The position numbers and the translations under genes are program-made. This document shows positions 1 to 13,122 of a stretch of 64,000 nt of DNA, piece after piece. Source of the DNA: Epiperipatus broadwayi (lineage: Eukaryota; Onychophora; Udeonychophora; Euonychophora; Peripatidae); assembly GCA_028023455.1 (NCBI GenBank), contig JAQFVV010012529.1, positions 622,001 to 686,000 of the forward strand, written 5' to 3'. The first letter of the stretch is position 1. Each line of letters opens with the position of its first letter. The notes under the pieces were generated by a model. The model was given only the letters and a program-made list of their open reading frames with translations, was not told the DNA's origin and ran no database searches.

Positions 1-9
1 AGAGTAAAT

Positions 10-258
10 TTGAGCATTGGAAATTTATCAAATGTATATGATGGACAATACACATGGTCTAGGAATAATGTATTTCACACAATAGATTATGTATTGGTAG
101 AGAAAGAGGGAATGAATAAAATACGAAAAATTAAGGTGTTTGATAATGAAGAGAGAGTGTGTAACAGTGATCATAACTTTACTGTAATAGAAATGGTTAG
201 TAATGTGATGGAGGATAGAAATAAAGGTAAAAATAATAGTGAAAGATGTGGATGGTGA
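10..258 (+). pseudogene. C-terminal piece of LINE apurinic/apyrimidinic endonuclease
   Basis: This is the tail of an exonuclease-endonuclease-phosphatase domain, which nicks target DNA to prime LINE insertion. It shows the paired signature IDYVLV (about residue 26) followed about 25 residues later by SDH, whose histidine is the catalytic base in the family. The reading frame ends at a TGA at 256-258 directly after a tryptophan codon, and the next open stretch begins at once in the same frame. The TGA is therefore most simply a nonsense mutation inside one ancestral polyprotein rather than a true gene end. The apparent ATG at 10 is not a real start, because the domain clearly continues upstream of the window. 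Confidence 0.75.
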
Positions 259-2853
259 GTGAATGATAAGAATAAGTTGGAAGAGTATAAAATAAAAGTT
301 GAAGAAACCATGGAGCAGTTGGTTGGGGATGAGTATAAGGACTGGTGTGGTGAAGTAGAAAAAGTGGCAAATAGGGTTTTAGTTGAGAATATGAAGAAGA
401 ATAAAAGTAATAAAAAAATGAGAGTTAGTAAAAGTGTAAAAGAGAGAAAAAAAGCATGCAGAGAATATAAGTGTGCTATTAAGAATAAAGAAAGTGAAAA
501 TGATATTAATGCTAAATGGGGAAAGTACTTAGAAAAGAAGAAGTTAGCTAAAATGGATAATTATAGAGAGAGGATGAAGTTAAATAATAAATTGTTGGAG
601 GATATTAATAAAAGTGGAAGAGAGGGGAGTAAAAAATTTTGGAATTACATTAAAAGGAGAAATGTAGGGGAAAGAGAGATAGTATTAATAGATAATGAGG
701 GAATAGAATGTAGCTCTAGAGGCGAGCTAGAGAAAATCTTAAATAGATATGTAATGGATATAGAAAAGATGTTAGATGTGAAGGAATTAGTGATAGAAAA
801 CATGAAAGCAGTTAGTAGTGGGAATATTAGGTTCACAAAAAATGAATTGAATGAGGCAGGAAAGAGATTGAAAAGTGGAAAGGCAAGAGATTTAGATGGA
901 TGGGCAGCAGAGATGGTAATGAATTTAGAGCATAGAGCAAAAGCAAAGTTATTATCATGTTTTAATAAGATGGCGCAGAAGACAGTTTTTCCGGGTAGTT
1001 GGAGTAATACAAGAATAAGATTATTATTTAAAGGAAAGGGTAAGGATCATAGAAAGTTAAATAATTATAGACCGATAGCGGTAACATCAGTTTTATATAA
1101 AGTTTTCGCATATATGGTAGCTGGAAGAGTTGTAAAATGGATGGAAGAGAATAATGTAGTGGGGGAAATGCAAGGAGGTTTTAGGTCAGATAGGCATATA
1201 GGAGATAGTTTGTTTGTAGTTACACAACTTATGGAGATGAGTAGGAATTCAGGTAGATCATTATATATGTTTTATAGATATAGAGAAAGCATATGATAGA
1301 GTAAATAGAAATAGATTATAGGGAAGATTAGCCAATTTGGGAATGGATGAAGCTTTAGTAAATATTATTAAGAAATTATATGAAAATAATTATTATACTT
1401 ACCAACTAGGGGATATAGAATCAGTTAAAGTTAAAAATGGAATGGGTTAAGGCAAGGATGCCCTATGTCACCGATTTTGTTTTTGTTGTTTTTGAGTGAA
1501 ATGGAAACAGCAATAGAAAGACTAGAAAGAGGGGTAGAGATACAATTAATAGGTGGCAAAGGAGTATATACTTTGTCAGGTCTTTTTTTTGCAGATGATA
1601 TTTTTTTATGTGCAGAAAGAAGATATGGATATTATGTTGAGGACATGTGCAAGGGTGGGTAAAGAGATGGGGATTAAATTTAGTGAAGAAAAATCAAATA
1701 TAATGATGGTTAATACTGGGAAAAGAGAGGATGTAGTTTTTTTATTGGGGGATATAAAGTTAAGTGTGGTGGATAGATATAGGTATTTGGGAATCATCTT
1801 ATTTAATCAGGAAAATTGCTTGGTTGAATGGGAGAAAAAATTGGTAAATGAAGCAAAGAAAAGAAAAGGTTTGGTAAAGAAACTAACAGTATTTTCATAT
1901 AATAAATATGATGTAGCTAGAATTGTATGGAAGGGAGTTGCAGTAGCAGGGTTAACATGTGGTAATGATGCATTATGTGTTAATAAAAGGATTTTAGATT
2001 ATTTAGAGAAAGTACAAAGGGAAGTAGGAAGACATGCATTAGATGCAGAGATGTGGACAACAAAGGAGGCAATTCAAGGAGAAATGGGATGGTCAAGTTT
2101 CTATATGAGAGATGCAAAAAGTAAAATGAAAATGTTTGGTAGGTTGCAGTTTATGTATAGTAAAAGAATAGCCAAAATAGTGTTTAATTGGGTTATGAGT
2201 AAAGGGCAGGTAACAAGATGGGGGAGAAAGGTAATGCAGTATGCAAAAGATTTGGATAAAGAATTTATATCGATATATTTGTATAAAAGGTGGGATGATT
2301 GTGTTAGAAGGATTGTTGAGTGTTGTAGTGGTAAGGAATGGGATAAAAGAATAGAAGCATTAATAAAAAATAGGGAGTTGGATAGATGGAGAAGTAGTAT
2401 GGAGGGTAAGAAGAGTTTAAATATACATAGAAGTAAATGGAATATTGGAAGCGAGTTATTTTTTTTTAAAGTAGTTTATTGTTTAAGGCTCGAACGGGAT
2501 CTTTAGCAACAAGATAATATACATGTAAATGGAAAACTATGGGTGATTTAGCGTGCAAATTGTGTAAGGAAGGTATAGAAAATATTAGGCATCTGTTGAT
2601 TGAATGTAAATGCTTGAAAGCAGAAAGGGTACAGATAATGAAGTTATGGGAGAATAGGTATGAACAAAGTGACAATACAGAAAGTGAGTTAGTGGTTTTT
2701 ATGCTGGGTTTGCAAAAAGATAAGGGGGATTTAGATTTAAAGGCCATAGAGTTGACAAAGATCTATGTTGTGGAAATGGGATGGGGCAGAATATGGGAAG
2801 ACTTAGAGTGGGGAATGGAAAATAAAGTGGCTAACAGATTTATCTGGGCATAG
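259..2853 (+). pseudogene. LINE reverse transcriptase with C-terminal zinc knuckle, multiply frameshifted
   Basis: Copies element RNA into DNA at a nicked target. From 5' to 3': a lysine-rich linker; RT fingers with the NNYRPIAVTSV block at about 1059-1092; palm motif A (DIEKAYD) readable only in another frame at about 1277-1297; the RQGCPMSPI block at about 1452-1478; the active-site FADD at about 1590-1601; a thumb; and a C-terminal CxxC...H...C zinc knuckle (ACKLC, then HLLIECKC) at about 2551-2613. The frame changes near 1270, 1450, 1640 and 2490, and an extra TAG lies near 1318. The decay is moderate: all catalytic blocks except the second-strand context remain recognisable. Opposite-strand open frames here are shadows. 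Confidence 0.85.
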
Positions 2854-2898
2854 TTGCTGAGATATTCTTGACTTCGTTTAAGGAGAAGCCAAATACAG

Positions 2899-2915
2899 CA
2901 CATCACATCACATCA
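2899..2915 (+). repeat. ACATC-type 3' tail of the LINE
   Basis: Three tandem CACAT/ACATC units follow the stop codon by about 45 bases. Short simple-repeat 3' tails in place of poly(A) are known in several LINE clades, so this probably marks the 3' end of the element. The next sequence is ordinary AT-rich DNA. Confidence 0.5.
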
Positions 2916-2919
2916 ACTA

Positions 2920-5900
2920 GACATTTATTTTTAAGGGGTTACAGGATATGCGAATCGAATGCGCTGGACTAGCTCAATCAAGCAAATGAGATCTGTTTTT
3001 GTTCAGTGAGTTGGAAAGGTAGCAACAGAAAACAAAATCAACTAAGTAAATGAATAAATAAATAATTTTATTAAAAGTATGATTAAATAAACATAAATCT
3101 AAATAATAATCTTTAAAGCACACTTATAATATGTACTACACGTACATTCATCAAAATTGAACTAAAATATTTATATGGCTTTGAGAGCGATTTCCTGTGC
3201 GTGAAAGAGTGCAAAATACTGGCAGTAGCAGAAGTATTAGTAAGTATACAGTGATCTCACGCCAGACAAGGGAGGTTAGCTTCCTGCTTATAACCCATAG
3301 TTAAGAAAAGAGATTTATGTCGAAACAGAAGAAATACGAAGGTAGCTTCCAAAACATTAATAATAATAAAAATAGTGTTGAAAGTTATTACTTTCAATCG
3401 ATTGACCTCCCTCTGAGTGAGACAGGCCAGGAACTCACGATCTACCTATTGAGAGGGTTAAAACGATCGTACGTGCCCCTAATAAATGAATTGGAAGCTT
3501 GAAGAAATAAAACTAAGAACTATTATATTTCTTAATAGTCTATTATAAATAAAGTTTCATGACATAAGTAGAACTAATAAAATGGGTCACGAGCTAGAAG
3601 TCAATTAAAATAGTCTGTAATATCCAGACAGCTTTCTATAATAAAAGGGATGTGAGATTATAAATAAACTACTATCTTACTTACTAAGACTTAAATAGGA
3701 CGGACAGTAATAGGTCTGAAACTAGCACTCGTTAAAAAAAAATATCAAGCACACAGAAATCGAATTACATAAGATACAACTTGAAAAACATTTATATTTA
3801 AAAACAAAAGGGAACAAATCTAAGACAACATTATTTAAATTGCAAAAATGTAAGGTACCTTAATAATTTATTTAAATGCTAGTGCACTAGACTTCTTAGG
3901 TTAGTCCGTTGCTCTGGATTCACTGACGGTAGGCTTGGGCAAGTTGGTTAGTGGTTTCTTTGGAGCCAGTTCTTATGGCATTGTAGGCAGCTAATGGAGA
4001 CACAGGACGTCAGAACCTGTCCTGGCGAGAAGCTTAGCACATCATGATAAAGAAAATGTTCTTGCTGTAGGTTTAATGTTCATTCTAGGTAGAATAATTA
4101 CTGGATCATCTTTCAGAATATGCAGGAATAGTTTGTGCAAGTATCTCTCAGAGTTGGTGGAAGTGTCCCAGAGTTTGTGCAATTCTCCTCTCAGAATTGG
4201 TGTCTGTCTCTTTGCGCTGGTGCAAGTATTCTAGCACATGCAAGTATTGAAAACCCTTCAAAGATAATCCAATGGCCTGATTCAGCCTGTTATATCTGAA
4301 TATCTCTTAAACCAATTACCAAACTCTTTCTTTTTAATTAAAATTTAGAAATTCTCTATCTAGATAACAATAGTTATCTAATTAACGAAATAAATTGCCC
4401 TTTACAGATCTAGGAATTAACTAATGAAAAAATTCTTTTCTTTTTGTTTTCTTTCTTTTTTAATTATTCTTATCAATATAAATCCCAAATCTAAAAAGCA
4501 ATCAATTTGTACACTTTACTTTTACATAAATTTAACAAAAAAGTAATCTTAGTTTTCTTTTTTTTTTTTTTTCAAAATTAAAATAAAAAAACAAATATAA
4601 CTGTGGTATTAAAATATAATTCCCACACACATACATATATATTTGTACAAGCATTAAAAAAAACTTTTAATCAAGTTTTACAAACAAAATCTTATATAAA
4701 AATGTATTTTATTTTCTTCACCTCTATAAAACTATAATTTTTGTAATGGTGTCTTAAACATCCATTACAATATATAACAAAAGGAAAAAGCAAATTGAGA
4801 GTTCGGTAATTTTAAGTCTATCCCATTAATATAATTATCACAATGATGTTTATATGTTGGAATAAATAAATTTATAACTGTTTTTAAAAAGAATGACCCA
4901 CTCACATATATATATGTAAGTCATATTAAAGTTAGTGAAAAGTAAGTAAAAGACCATTTACTCAAGTTGATTAATTGTGCACCCAGAAACAAAACAATTA
5001 CAAGTAGATATTATTAAAACTTATTAGTAAGTAATATAACTTTGTTGTTCTACAGTCTGCAATTAATGTTGATTATATTAAAACCTTACTTGAGATGGCT
5101 TTGATGAAGCGGTGTTGAATTTCCAGAGGAATCTGTAAATTTATCTTTCTTAATAAGTATACATATTTATTGATTCTGATCTCTTTCCCCCTTTATATAT
5201 CAACATATTGATACATTTCACATAACTACTCCCACTTTTAAAATTCAGGTGACTGAATTTGAAGATGAAGGTGAATACACAAAAGAAAAAAAATCACAAT
5301 ACATAAAATTGCAAATAGAAATAATAAAAATAAAAATTGCATGAATCAAAAAATATATACATATATCTCCTGAGGAAAACAAGTATTGTCTACAGCTCTA
5401 AGTCTATAGATTTGAATGCCAATTTTCATACATAATGTTCTTGTCCACTAACTCTGTTGATATCTATATACTCCATACTAGTTGGTTAAGAGCAAGCACA
5501 TACCAATTATTTCCTCTGAATACATAGCATAAATCCATTGAAGATTGATATTCACCAGTGCTTTGTAAAATAGACATTTTTACACAGGTTCATAATGACA
5601 TCGAAGTTGACATTGGGATGCCCATAGTATTGGTTTACCCCAAACACATTGCAATGATTACTTTACTATTGACTAATATTTATTTGTGGCTTCAATATAT
5701 ATAGGAAAATGTCTTAAAGAAACAATCAATTTCTAGTAGTTTCACATTTCTTTTTCTTTATCTCCGTAACAACTGATTTAAGCTTTCTAGAACAAATTAA
5801 ACCATTAGTTCATTCCTATTTATATATTCAAGTTTGTCATTTTAACAGTTAAGATTAAATTTTTACTTTCCTTCTATCCCAATGATAAAGGTTTTGTATT

Positions 5901-7231
5901 AATTTCTACATATAAACATCAAGTTTCGAAATTTGTATTCTTACTATTTTTTAATGTAGAACAGTTTTTTTAAATAAATAAAAGACTTTTCTTTATATTC
6001 TAATGGTTTGGTTATTAGTAGACAAGTGAAAAAAAAGTTACGAGATTATTTTCTCATGTTGGCTAGAGCCTATTGTTACAAACTAATAAAAAAACGTTTT
6101 TTTTTCTTTTTACTTAGTCTTCATTATTCAAACCAGTTACCTAGCAACTATTTTGACCTCGTATATTTTGACCTTTGATCATGTCTGTCCTATCAGTCAA
6201 TTAGTTGTTTTTGTTGTTAATGATATTAAGTGAAGAAAAAAAAATTATTTCTACAAATAGACAAATATATTAGTTTATTTCTGTTTATATATATGTTTCA
6301 TGTGTTTAAACAAATATGAAGGATAAATTATTTGTGTACCAATTGGCCTGAATTCAAACATTGAGAAAAATTGGGATAAGTATGATGGTTGGTTATAAGT
6401 CATCCCTTATAGTATATTAGCTAAACTATATTCCCTCAATCAGTTTTATGTATTAAAATTCTTAAGAATGTCCTTTTGCTTGTAGCAAAATTATGAGAAT
6501 TGTAATAGTCATTATAATTTTAAGTTATTTTGTGAAAAATTATTTCATACACTGCACAATGAATAATCAACTTTATATGACCAAATGTTACTAAACAGAA
6601 ATTTAAAATACAATTTCTTTTTCAATTTTATATCAATACTCTCAAAATTTGTTTTTGATTTATCGTAAACATAGATTGGTAAAAAAAAAATCATATTATT
6701 CAACTAACTGTACATAACATTTCTTTATCAACATTTTATTTATTTTCACTACTTATATGTAAAATAAAAAATTTGTTTTAAAAAAAAATTAACAGTGCTC
6801 CAAAAAAATTCAATCTTATTGGTTAGAAATTATAAAATAAACAAAATTGGACATAAAATGTATGAAAATAATTTTCAAAATATATATTGTGTTAAAGTTT
6901 TTTTTTTTTATTGTTTAATTTTAAAATGTACATTGTATTTAGTTTTTTTTTTTTGATTCTTGCTTTATTTTAATACAAATCATGATTCAGGAAATATTCT
7001 GTGGCTGCATAAAAAGCAAAATGCTATGGCAATGGAAAAATTATAATTTCTTTTTTCTTTTAAAATTATAGTATCTAAATTTTTTTAAATAGTATGATTA
7101 GTTGTTTTCTTAAATAATATGCTAAGTAAAATGTTTACCCATGAATTGACATTTTTTCAATTTAAACTTTTTTTATATATTTTGAATTTAAAGTAATTAA
7201 TTAATTTTTTCCTCATAGGAATTAATTATAA
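2920..7231. other. AT-rich non-coding interval
   Basis: About 4.3 kb with no credible gene. A higher-GC patch at roughly 3885-4260 looks like the transcribed leader segment of some of the LTRs elsewhere in the window, but I could not find matching TG...CA ends for it. The rest is A/T homopolymer-rich filler with scattered (AT)n. Confidence 0.6.
3317..3502 (+). other. Short open frame, possible copia-like gag remnant
   Basis: A 61-residue open frame from an ATG. Its second half (ending LLRGLKRSYVPLINELEA) recalls the Leu-rich helix of copia-type gag proteins, in which a 'LL.gLP.sY..lv..LE' pattern recurs. There is no zinc knuckle, no downstream protease or integrase, and no paired repeat. I would not call it a gene; chance resemblance is quite possible. 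Confidence 0.2.
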
Positions 7232-9040
7232 TTGCTTACTTTTTATGCAAGATCTTTCTTTATGAGGCATTTTGGGAATCCAATTGTAATTGCAAAGTGG
7301 GGTAAAGATGTGGTTGCAAATTTTGAAGTACAGTTACAAACAGCTATTCTTAAAAATTTGCAGCTGGCCAGCAAAGTATGGAGCAAGAATAAACCCAGAG
7401 AAATTCATCTGGATGGGAACTGAAATAAAGCTCATGGAAAAAAACCATGATCTTCAAAAAGTAGCAGTCATAAGAAAATGCCCAAGCCCAGAAATGCAAA
7501 AAAAATACTGGCATTTTAGGATTTTCTTAATTATTTTGAAATATTTCTAAATATTTCAAAGCTCAAACAGCTTGACTGTTATATAATTTATTTTAAAAAT
7601 ATCAAAAATGGCATTGGGATCTAGAATAAAAAAAAACTTTTAAGAAAACAACAGATCTGCTGACATCTAACAATTTATTGGTGCATTATGAAAATAGTAT
7701 ATAATTAATCCTTATTACAGATGTGTCTAATTTTGGTGTTGATGCAGTTTTAAGTCAAATTGTAGTTAACAGTGACTGTATTGAAACTATAGTCAATTAG
7801 ATACAAAAGTGCTAGCAATTGTATTTGACGTAAAAAAATTTCATCAATATTTGTATGGATGATCATTTAAACTTATCACCAATTTTGGTTAAGAATAAGA
7901 CATCCTTCAGATCATTTAGGTCCCAAATGCCTCATTGGCTAAATTTATTTGCAGGATGTGACTTTTAAAAGGAATTTTAAAAAAGATATATACGTGATGA
8001 TGCACTCTCAGAAGTACCAATCAAGTCAGAACTGGATATAACTGAATCTTCTGTTAATTATATAGATAGATGGAATAGAGAAGTGATAGACAGTAAAAAA
8101 GTAGCAAATTGAATGAAGGCAAAAAAAAGGATATGCATTGCTAGCCATGTAGATTAGAGATTGTTCTAGCCATCACTCTAAACTATTACACAAATCTATA
8201 TGATATATTAGAGAAAATTAATTATAAAGAAAAGATGTTTACTAATGAATGGTAGAGTGTTAATACTGAGTGCTAGTCATCAACAAGTTTTACAGTTGAT
8301 TTACAAAGATAATAAATATAGAGATATAAAAAAATTCGTAAAAAAAAGGATATAAATGCCAAGAAACAGTCAAGTTTTTATTAACCTTGCTGGACCTTTC
8401 TATAGGTACATATTTCTAGTAGCAATTGACACATAGATCTAAATGGACTGAATATAGGATTGTTAAAGTCTGAAGACACCAGTGCAGATGAAGCACAGAA
8501 AAATCTAAAAAAATATGTTTTTCATTGTTTTCCTGAAACACTAATGACAGATACTGATACTAATTATTCATCCAACAGATTTAAGGTATTTCTAAAAGAA
8601 TGGTGGGTTAGACACATCTCCACACTTCCATACCATCCGGAGTCAAATCACATTGCAGAAAAAATGGATAAATGTTACAAGTATTATGAAAAAAGGAACT
8701 AATATATTAGAAACATTCTATACAGCCCTTATATGCTAGCTTAATATAACTTCAGTTAATACTAATAAATCCCCAGCTGAGATGATGTTTGGGAAAAAAT
8801 TTGCACAAAATTTACAATAATTAGTCCAGGAGTGCATATTCATTTAGACTCAAAACTATGCTGACAAAAATTACTATGTTGTTGGAGAAAATGTGTGAAT
8901 TAGAGACATTATTGGAAAATACTAGGTAAAAAGTGTAAGAAAAGAATACCTGACCAAACAAATAGTAGTTGTCAAAACCAAAACAACAAATTATTAAAAG
9001 ACACATTAATCAAGTTTATCAAATTACAAAAAATTGATTA
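7232..9040 (+). pseudogene. Decayed Ty3/gypsy pol (RT thumb, RNase H, integrase)
   Basis: Remains of a retrotransposon polyprotein. In order: the end of the RT palm/connection (KYGARINPEKFIWMGTEI at about 7367-7420, then a block resembling 'DPEKVAAIR..P.P'); the RNase H start (DLLTSNNLLVHY at about 7650-7690, followed by LILITDVSNFGVDAVLSQ); KKFHQYLYG near 7835; the spacer ALSEVPI near 8005; an integrase core with LAGPFYRYIFLVAIDT near 8385, PETLMTDTDTNYSS near 8540, and PYHPESNHIAEKM near 8630; then PAEMMFGKKF near 8775; and a last RHINQ-like motif near 9005. Many stops and frame changes break it. It is much older than the gypsy element at 13123-23544 and belongs to a different lineage (it retains the PYHP.SN.AE arrangement). 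No LTRs were identified; TGTTATGTTTATAG at about 9349 could be the start of a 3' LTR. Confidence 0.8.
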
Positions 9041-9654
9041 GCTAGGAAATAGTAAAACCTGATATTACTCTACTAAGCTAATAGTTTTAATAAGGCTGTA
9101 AACCTTAGCAATGAGCGTCTGAAAAAATCATCACTAGGGACCTCTGTAGGTCTTTAAAACACATGCTTACGCTACTAAGCTAAACAACTTCAAGAAACAT
9201 AAAATATCAGAATTGAAAAAAGAACACAATAAGAAAAACAAGTCTGAATGATAATAACTTGCAGTTATTGCAGGATTCAAAGAAATAGAAAAGCTGGTCT
9301 ATTTCAAGACTTCATAAACCCTAATTTTTGAAGTGGAGATTGTGTTATGTTTATAGTTGAGTTAAAAATAATAAGCCACGTGCATTAGCCTGATCACTAA
9401 TTTACAATTTATTAACATAGCACTATATAAATAAATACCTTATTATATAACTAGATATCTTAAAAAAAAAATTAAGCAGAATTATAATATAGAATTTGTT
9501 CTTATTCCAGAAATAAAAACTATCATTAAATAATAATTATATTGCTTTCAATCTTCAAATTTCCTTGGTATACAAAAATTAATTAAGAGTTATAGCATTG
9601 CTACCTGGGAATAAGAGCAGATAAAAGGTGTAAATAGAGAGAATATATATATAT
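9041..9654. other. AT-rich interval, possible 3' end of the decayed gypsy element
   Basis: Holds a degraded basic stretch that may be the very end of gypsy pol, followed near 9349 by TGTTATG, a plausible LTR start. No open frame and no second copy of the putative LTR were found. It ends in an (AT)n tract that abuts the next LTR. Confidence 0.4.
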
Positions 9655-12392
9655 TGTACCGGTCAAAAGCCAACACATCAACAAACCCAAACTCAAAGTC
9701 GGATTCAAACTCAGGCGGTTCAAACTGAATTCAAACCCAACTCACGAGCTCAGATCAAATCAATGGATGACATATATCGATGGTACATGACCATGCGCCA
9801 AGGAACTAGCTCAACGGATGATGATGATTAATGAAACCCCTGATTTAACTCTAATAAAGTATAATAAAATAACTAAGAATCTTTATAAGTCAACTCATAT
9901 ATATATGTTCAGGTTGCCAATACAGACAGTGAGCATTAATATTAAAATAATTTGAATAAAAAAAAAAGTTAAAAAAAACCAAATGTGTTAATAAAATGTT
10001 TAATAATAATTATAATTTTGTTCAACTTTTAGATTGTGATTATATAGATTACCTCTAGTCTTTAAATGGAATTTATATTTACAATAAGAATGGCAGTCCT
10101 TACTATATGCCAATACTATTACGCAATATTCTAGGAGAATTATATATATCTATGCCCCGACGAGGAAGTAAAGGTAGATAAAGGTATTTGGCTGTGACAG
10201 AAATTATGATTCAAATTCTAAAAGAAAGAATGTGAGATTTATTTTCACATTCATAAATCAATTCACAAAGAGCAAGATATGTGTTTAGGGCATAACTTTA
10301 ATATTTAATAGAAAACTTACTTAATTATAAATAAATATGAATTTGTTCGACTTTAATAAAATCAATTCATCACGATTTACGAGCATGAGAGCGGGCTTTA
10401 CTGGAACTGAGAAATAAACGGTACTGACAACTTATGAGCTATAAGAATAAATATAAAAAAATAATGGCTTGTCTGTGATTTGAGAAAATAGCAGGGTGGC
10501 CTGTATTTGACAAGTCTTTGATGCCCTATCTGAAGGATCCATAGAACATGGAAAAACAGGTTGGGTCGTAGCCTTGAACCTTTGGTGTTCCAAATATAAA
10601 ACGAGCAAGTGAGGAAGTACTTTCTTCCTATGTAATTTAATGAACAGTAATATCACCGAGGACAAGCCTGTGAAGCAGGAGATGGCTCGCGTCAGCAACG
10701 TTCGGAAATATGATGACTTGGTAATCATCTTTTAATTAATAAAACCCATTTTATATAAAGAATGCTCTACGTGATGACCTGACCAAGTTGAATTAAAGTC
10801 AAACGAGCTTTAACTAAAAAGTACTTAATGCAATTATAGAATCATATTAATCATGCCCCAAATGTCATGCTCTCCCTGAATATTAATACAGAAATACAAA
10901 TTTAAATTAGAATATGTTCATTTTATTCCCTTTATCAACCTTTAGCAAAACATTTTAATATTATTAATGTGAATAAATGAATATTATAAACTCAGTAAAG
11001 TGGCCGGGAGCATAGGTTAGAAATTGAGCTAATAATTTATTATTATTAGCCATTAATAAAAATAGCAAAAATTGTATAAATCCTTCAACTCGATAATTAA
11101 TAGAACTGTATCCAATGAGTTCTAGTGGGTAAGAATTACTATAAAAATAAATATAATATTATTTAACACGGCAAATGCAATGAAGGAAATTATTATCGAG
11201 TTGAAGTTATTATTGGCATATAATAATAAATAAATGAAATATATAATAGGGTTAAATAAACGAACCGCCATCATAAGCAAGGAAAGTTAACAGATATTAA
11301 ATTTAAAGACTAGAGATAGATAGAGAATTACTACATAATTTAAAATAGCATTAATAAAAAGACAATTTTACAGTAGATAGCTTCAAGATGTTTTAACTTA
11401 AAGTTCAGAACTGGCCAGGTTCAAAAGGAAAGATATTATCATTTCTTCCTTGGCTGGTTCCTGAGTTTCCACAGGGCAGAGTCCAGTTGGATGAAACATA
11501 TGCTCGCATTTTGAAAATTATTGAATAGCATTTTGATGGATTTCTCTAAGGTTTCAGCAGCTTACAATTGGTATATGAATTTTTATATTGCAGCCACATT
11601 GAAGATTTTCAGGGACTTAAGGAACCGTAGTTAGACTCTTGAAGTTAAGCCCCCTCCCCCCTCCCCCCCCACTATGGTAGAAACACTATTTTACTTCATA
11701 ATTTAACTGGGCGGCTTCTTCTCTAATGAAATATATATGGCTTCTCTTAATGAGGAATAATAGCTTCTTGAAAACTTTTTCTGGGCTATTTATCTGTCCT
11801 CTGATGCCTTCAGGTGAGCGCTTCTTTCATTATTAATTTATTAGTTGTTTTTAGATACATTCCTTCGATAAGGCTTTCAAGCTCATTAACTTAAATTCAT
11901 TTTCTAATTAGAAAATGAATTTTTAAAATCAGAAAAATGATTTTAATTAGCGACCATCCTTACATTTTAAATACTTACCCATTGTTTTTGGAAAGGGACA
12001 ATCTGAAAGCTTATCGAAAGAATGTAGCTTTTAATCACTAAAAATTTGAACAAACTATTCAAAGTAAAATAAAACATTCCCGATGCAATGAGACTTTAGA
12101 ACGAATATGTACATTTAAATATTTATAAATATATACGCACAATCCACGCAGTTATAATATATATAAATTCAGGAATAATTCTATTATGAATTTATTAGTA
12201 AAAATGATTAATTTAAATCTTAAATGAGTTAATTTTAACACACCTTTGTAATAGTTTTTCTTTAAGGGAACTAGCGTGGATTGAATGGATAAAGCCCCAT
12301 TGCATCGGAAATTCAAGGTTAGTACAAGGTTTGAAGTTGGCTACATGTGAAAGATCATGAAGCTAAGATCGAACTTAGATCCGACTGCTTCA
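9655..12392 (-). mobile_element. Candidate solo LTR, minus orientation
   Basis: A 2.7-kb block beginning TGTACCGGTC and ending GACTGCTTCA, so with TG...CA ends, and flanked on both sides by (AT)n (ATAT at 9651-9654 and at 12393-12396). The ends resemble those of the full gypsy LTR (TGTAACAGTC... and ...TTACTGTTTCA). On the minus strand GATAAATAGCCCAG (at 11781-11796) lies about 590 bases from the sense-strand start; the candidate LTR at 32150 carries ATAAATAGCCAG at an equivalent place in the opposite orientation. There is no coding sequence; an open frame at 10432-10728 (-) has no recognisable motif. I infer an LTR-LTR recombination product. Only one copy is present here, so the ends are not proven by alignment. 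Confidence 0.55.
11781..11800 (-). promoter_or_regulatory. TATA-like element of candidate solo LTR
   Basis: Read on the minus strand, a GATAAATAGCCCAG core lies about 590 bases inside the LTR and just before a GC-richer stretch (11400-11770). The same core, ATAAATAGCCAG, occurs at 32723-32734 in another LTR about 570 bases from its start. The shared sequence and spacing argue for a real promoter. Confidence 0.4.
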
Positions 12393-13122
12393 ATATATAT
12401 ATATGCACACTACTTGCAGAACTGAAGTTTTGAATGTGTAAGAAGATGGACTTTTACCCAATAAATATCCGCTACTGAAATTAAATTAAGGATCTTTTGT
12501 AGGTCACAATGATCTTATTATTATTTTGTTAAGCCCTAGGACCATGAGAGTGTAAGTATTATTTTTATAGAACCTTATTTTTCAATATAGTTTAAAGAAG
12601 TGTGATATATATTTATATGAGTATCACTGAAAAAAAGGGAAAGAAATTAAATCTTAATAGTAAAAAAGAAACAGTTTTAAAGGTCATTTATTTTCAATTC
12701 AAAGAAAGGTACAATAAAAGTGAATATAATTATCTCAGATAAATTTTTATTATTATTATCAATGTTAATTCTGAGGTATAAACTTATATTATTTAATTTA
12801 TTAAGTTAAAAGTTGATAATTTAATAATGAGATTACCATTAAGATATTACTACCATTTAAAAAATATGCTAATCAAAAACATTTTACAAAAAATGTATTT
12901 AGTAAACAGATTAAGAACAATAAATTTCTATTTAAAATAAACTGGATTTAAATAAGTGATTCATATATCAAAGTCATTCATTCTGCTAGTCTTATGTCAT
13001 ACAGAAGCTTATATGGAGATTAGTAACCATGAAACAAAGTGGCTGTAGTCATTTGGAAAAATTAATGATAATGATAAAAACAATTCATCTGATAGGACAT
13101 GGCAGATTATCCTACTATATAT
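12393..13122. other. AT-rich spacer between two LTR elements
   Basis: About 730 bases, (AT)n at both edges, no open frame and no recognisable repeat. It separates the right end of one LTR from the left end of the next. Confidence 0.5.

Larger units (their letters stand above)
1..2919 (+). mobile_element. APE-type non-LTR retrotransposon, 5'-truncated by window edge, decayed
   Basis: A LINE-like element encoding an apurinic endonuclease, a reverse transcriptase and a C-terminal zinc finger, normally one polyprotein used for target-primed reverse transcription. The window opens inside the endonuclease domain. The order endonuclease tail, RT fingers/palm/thumb, CCHC finger, then a short ACATC-repeat tail near 2900-2915 is typical of the I/Jockey/CR1 side of LINEs; I cannot assign the clade. 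Purine-biased coding (many AGA, AAG, GAT codons) sets it apart from the T-rich filler downstream. At least four frameshifts and two in-frame stops show it is dead. No target-site duplication can be sought because the 5' end is outside the window. Confidence 0.88.

Noticed and set aside
10432-10728. 98-residue minus-strand open frame inside the candidate solo LTR
   Set aside because: No motif, and LTRs do not normally code; likely chance.
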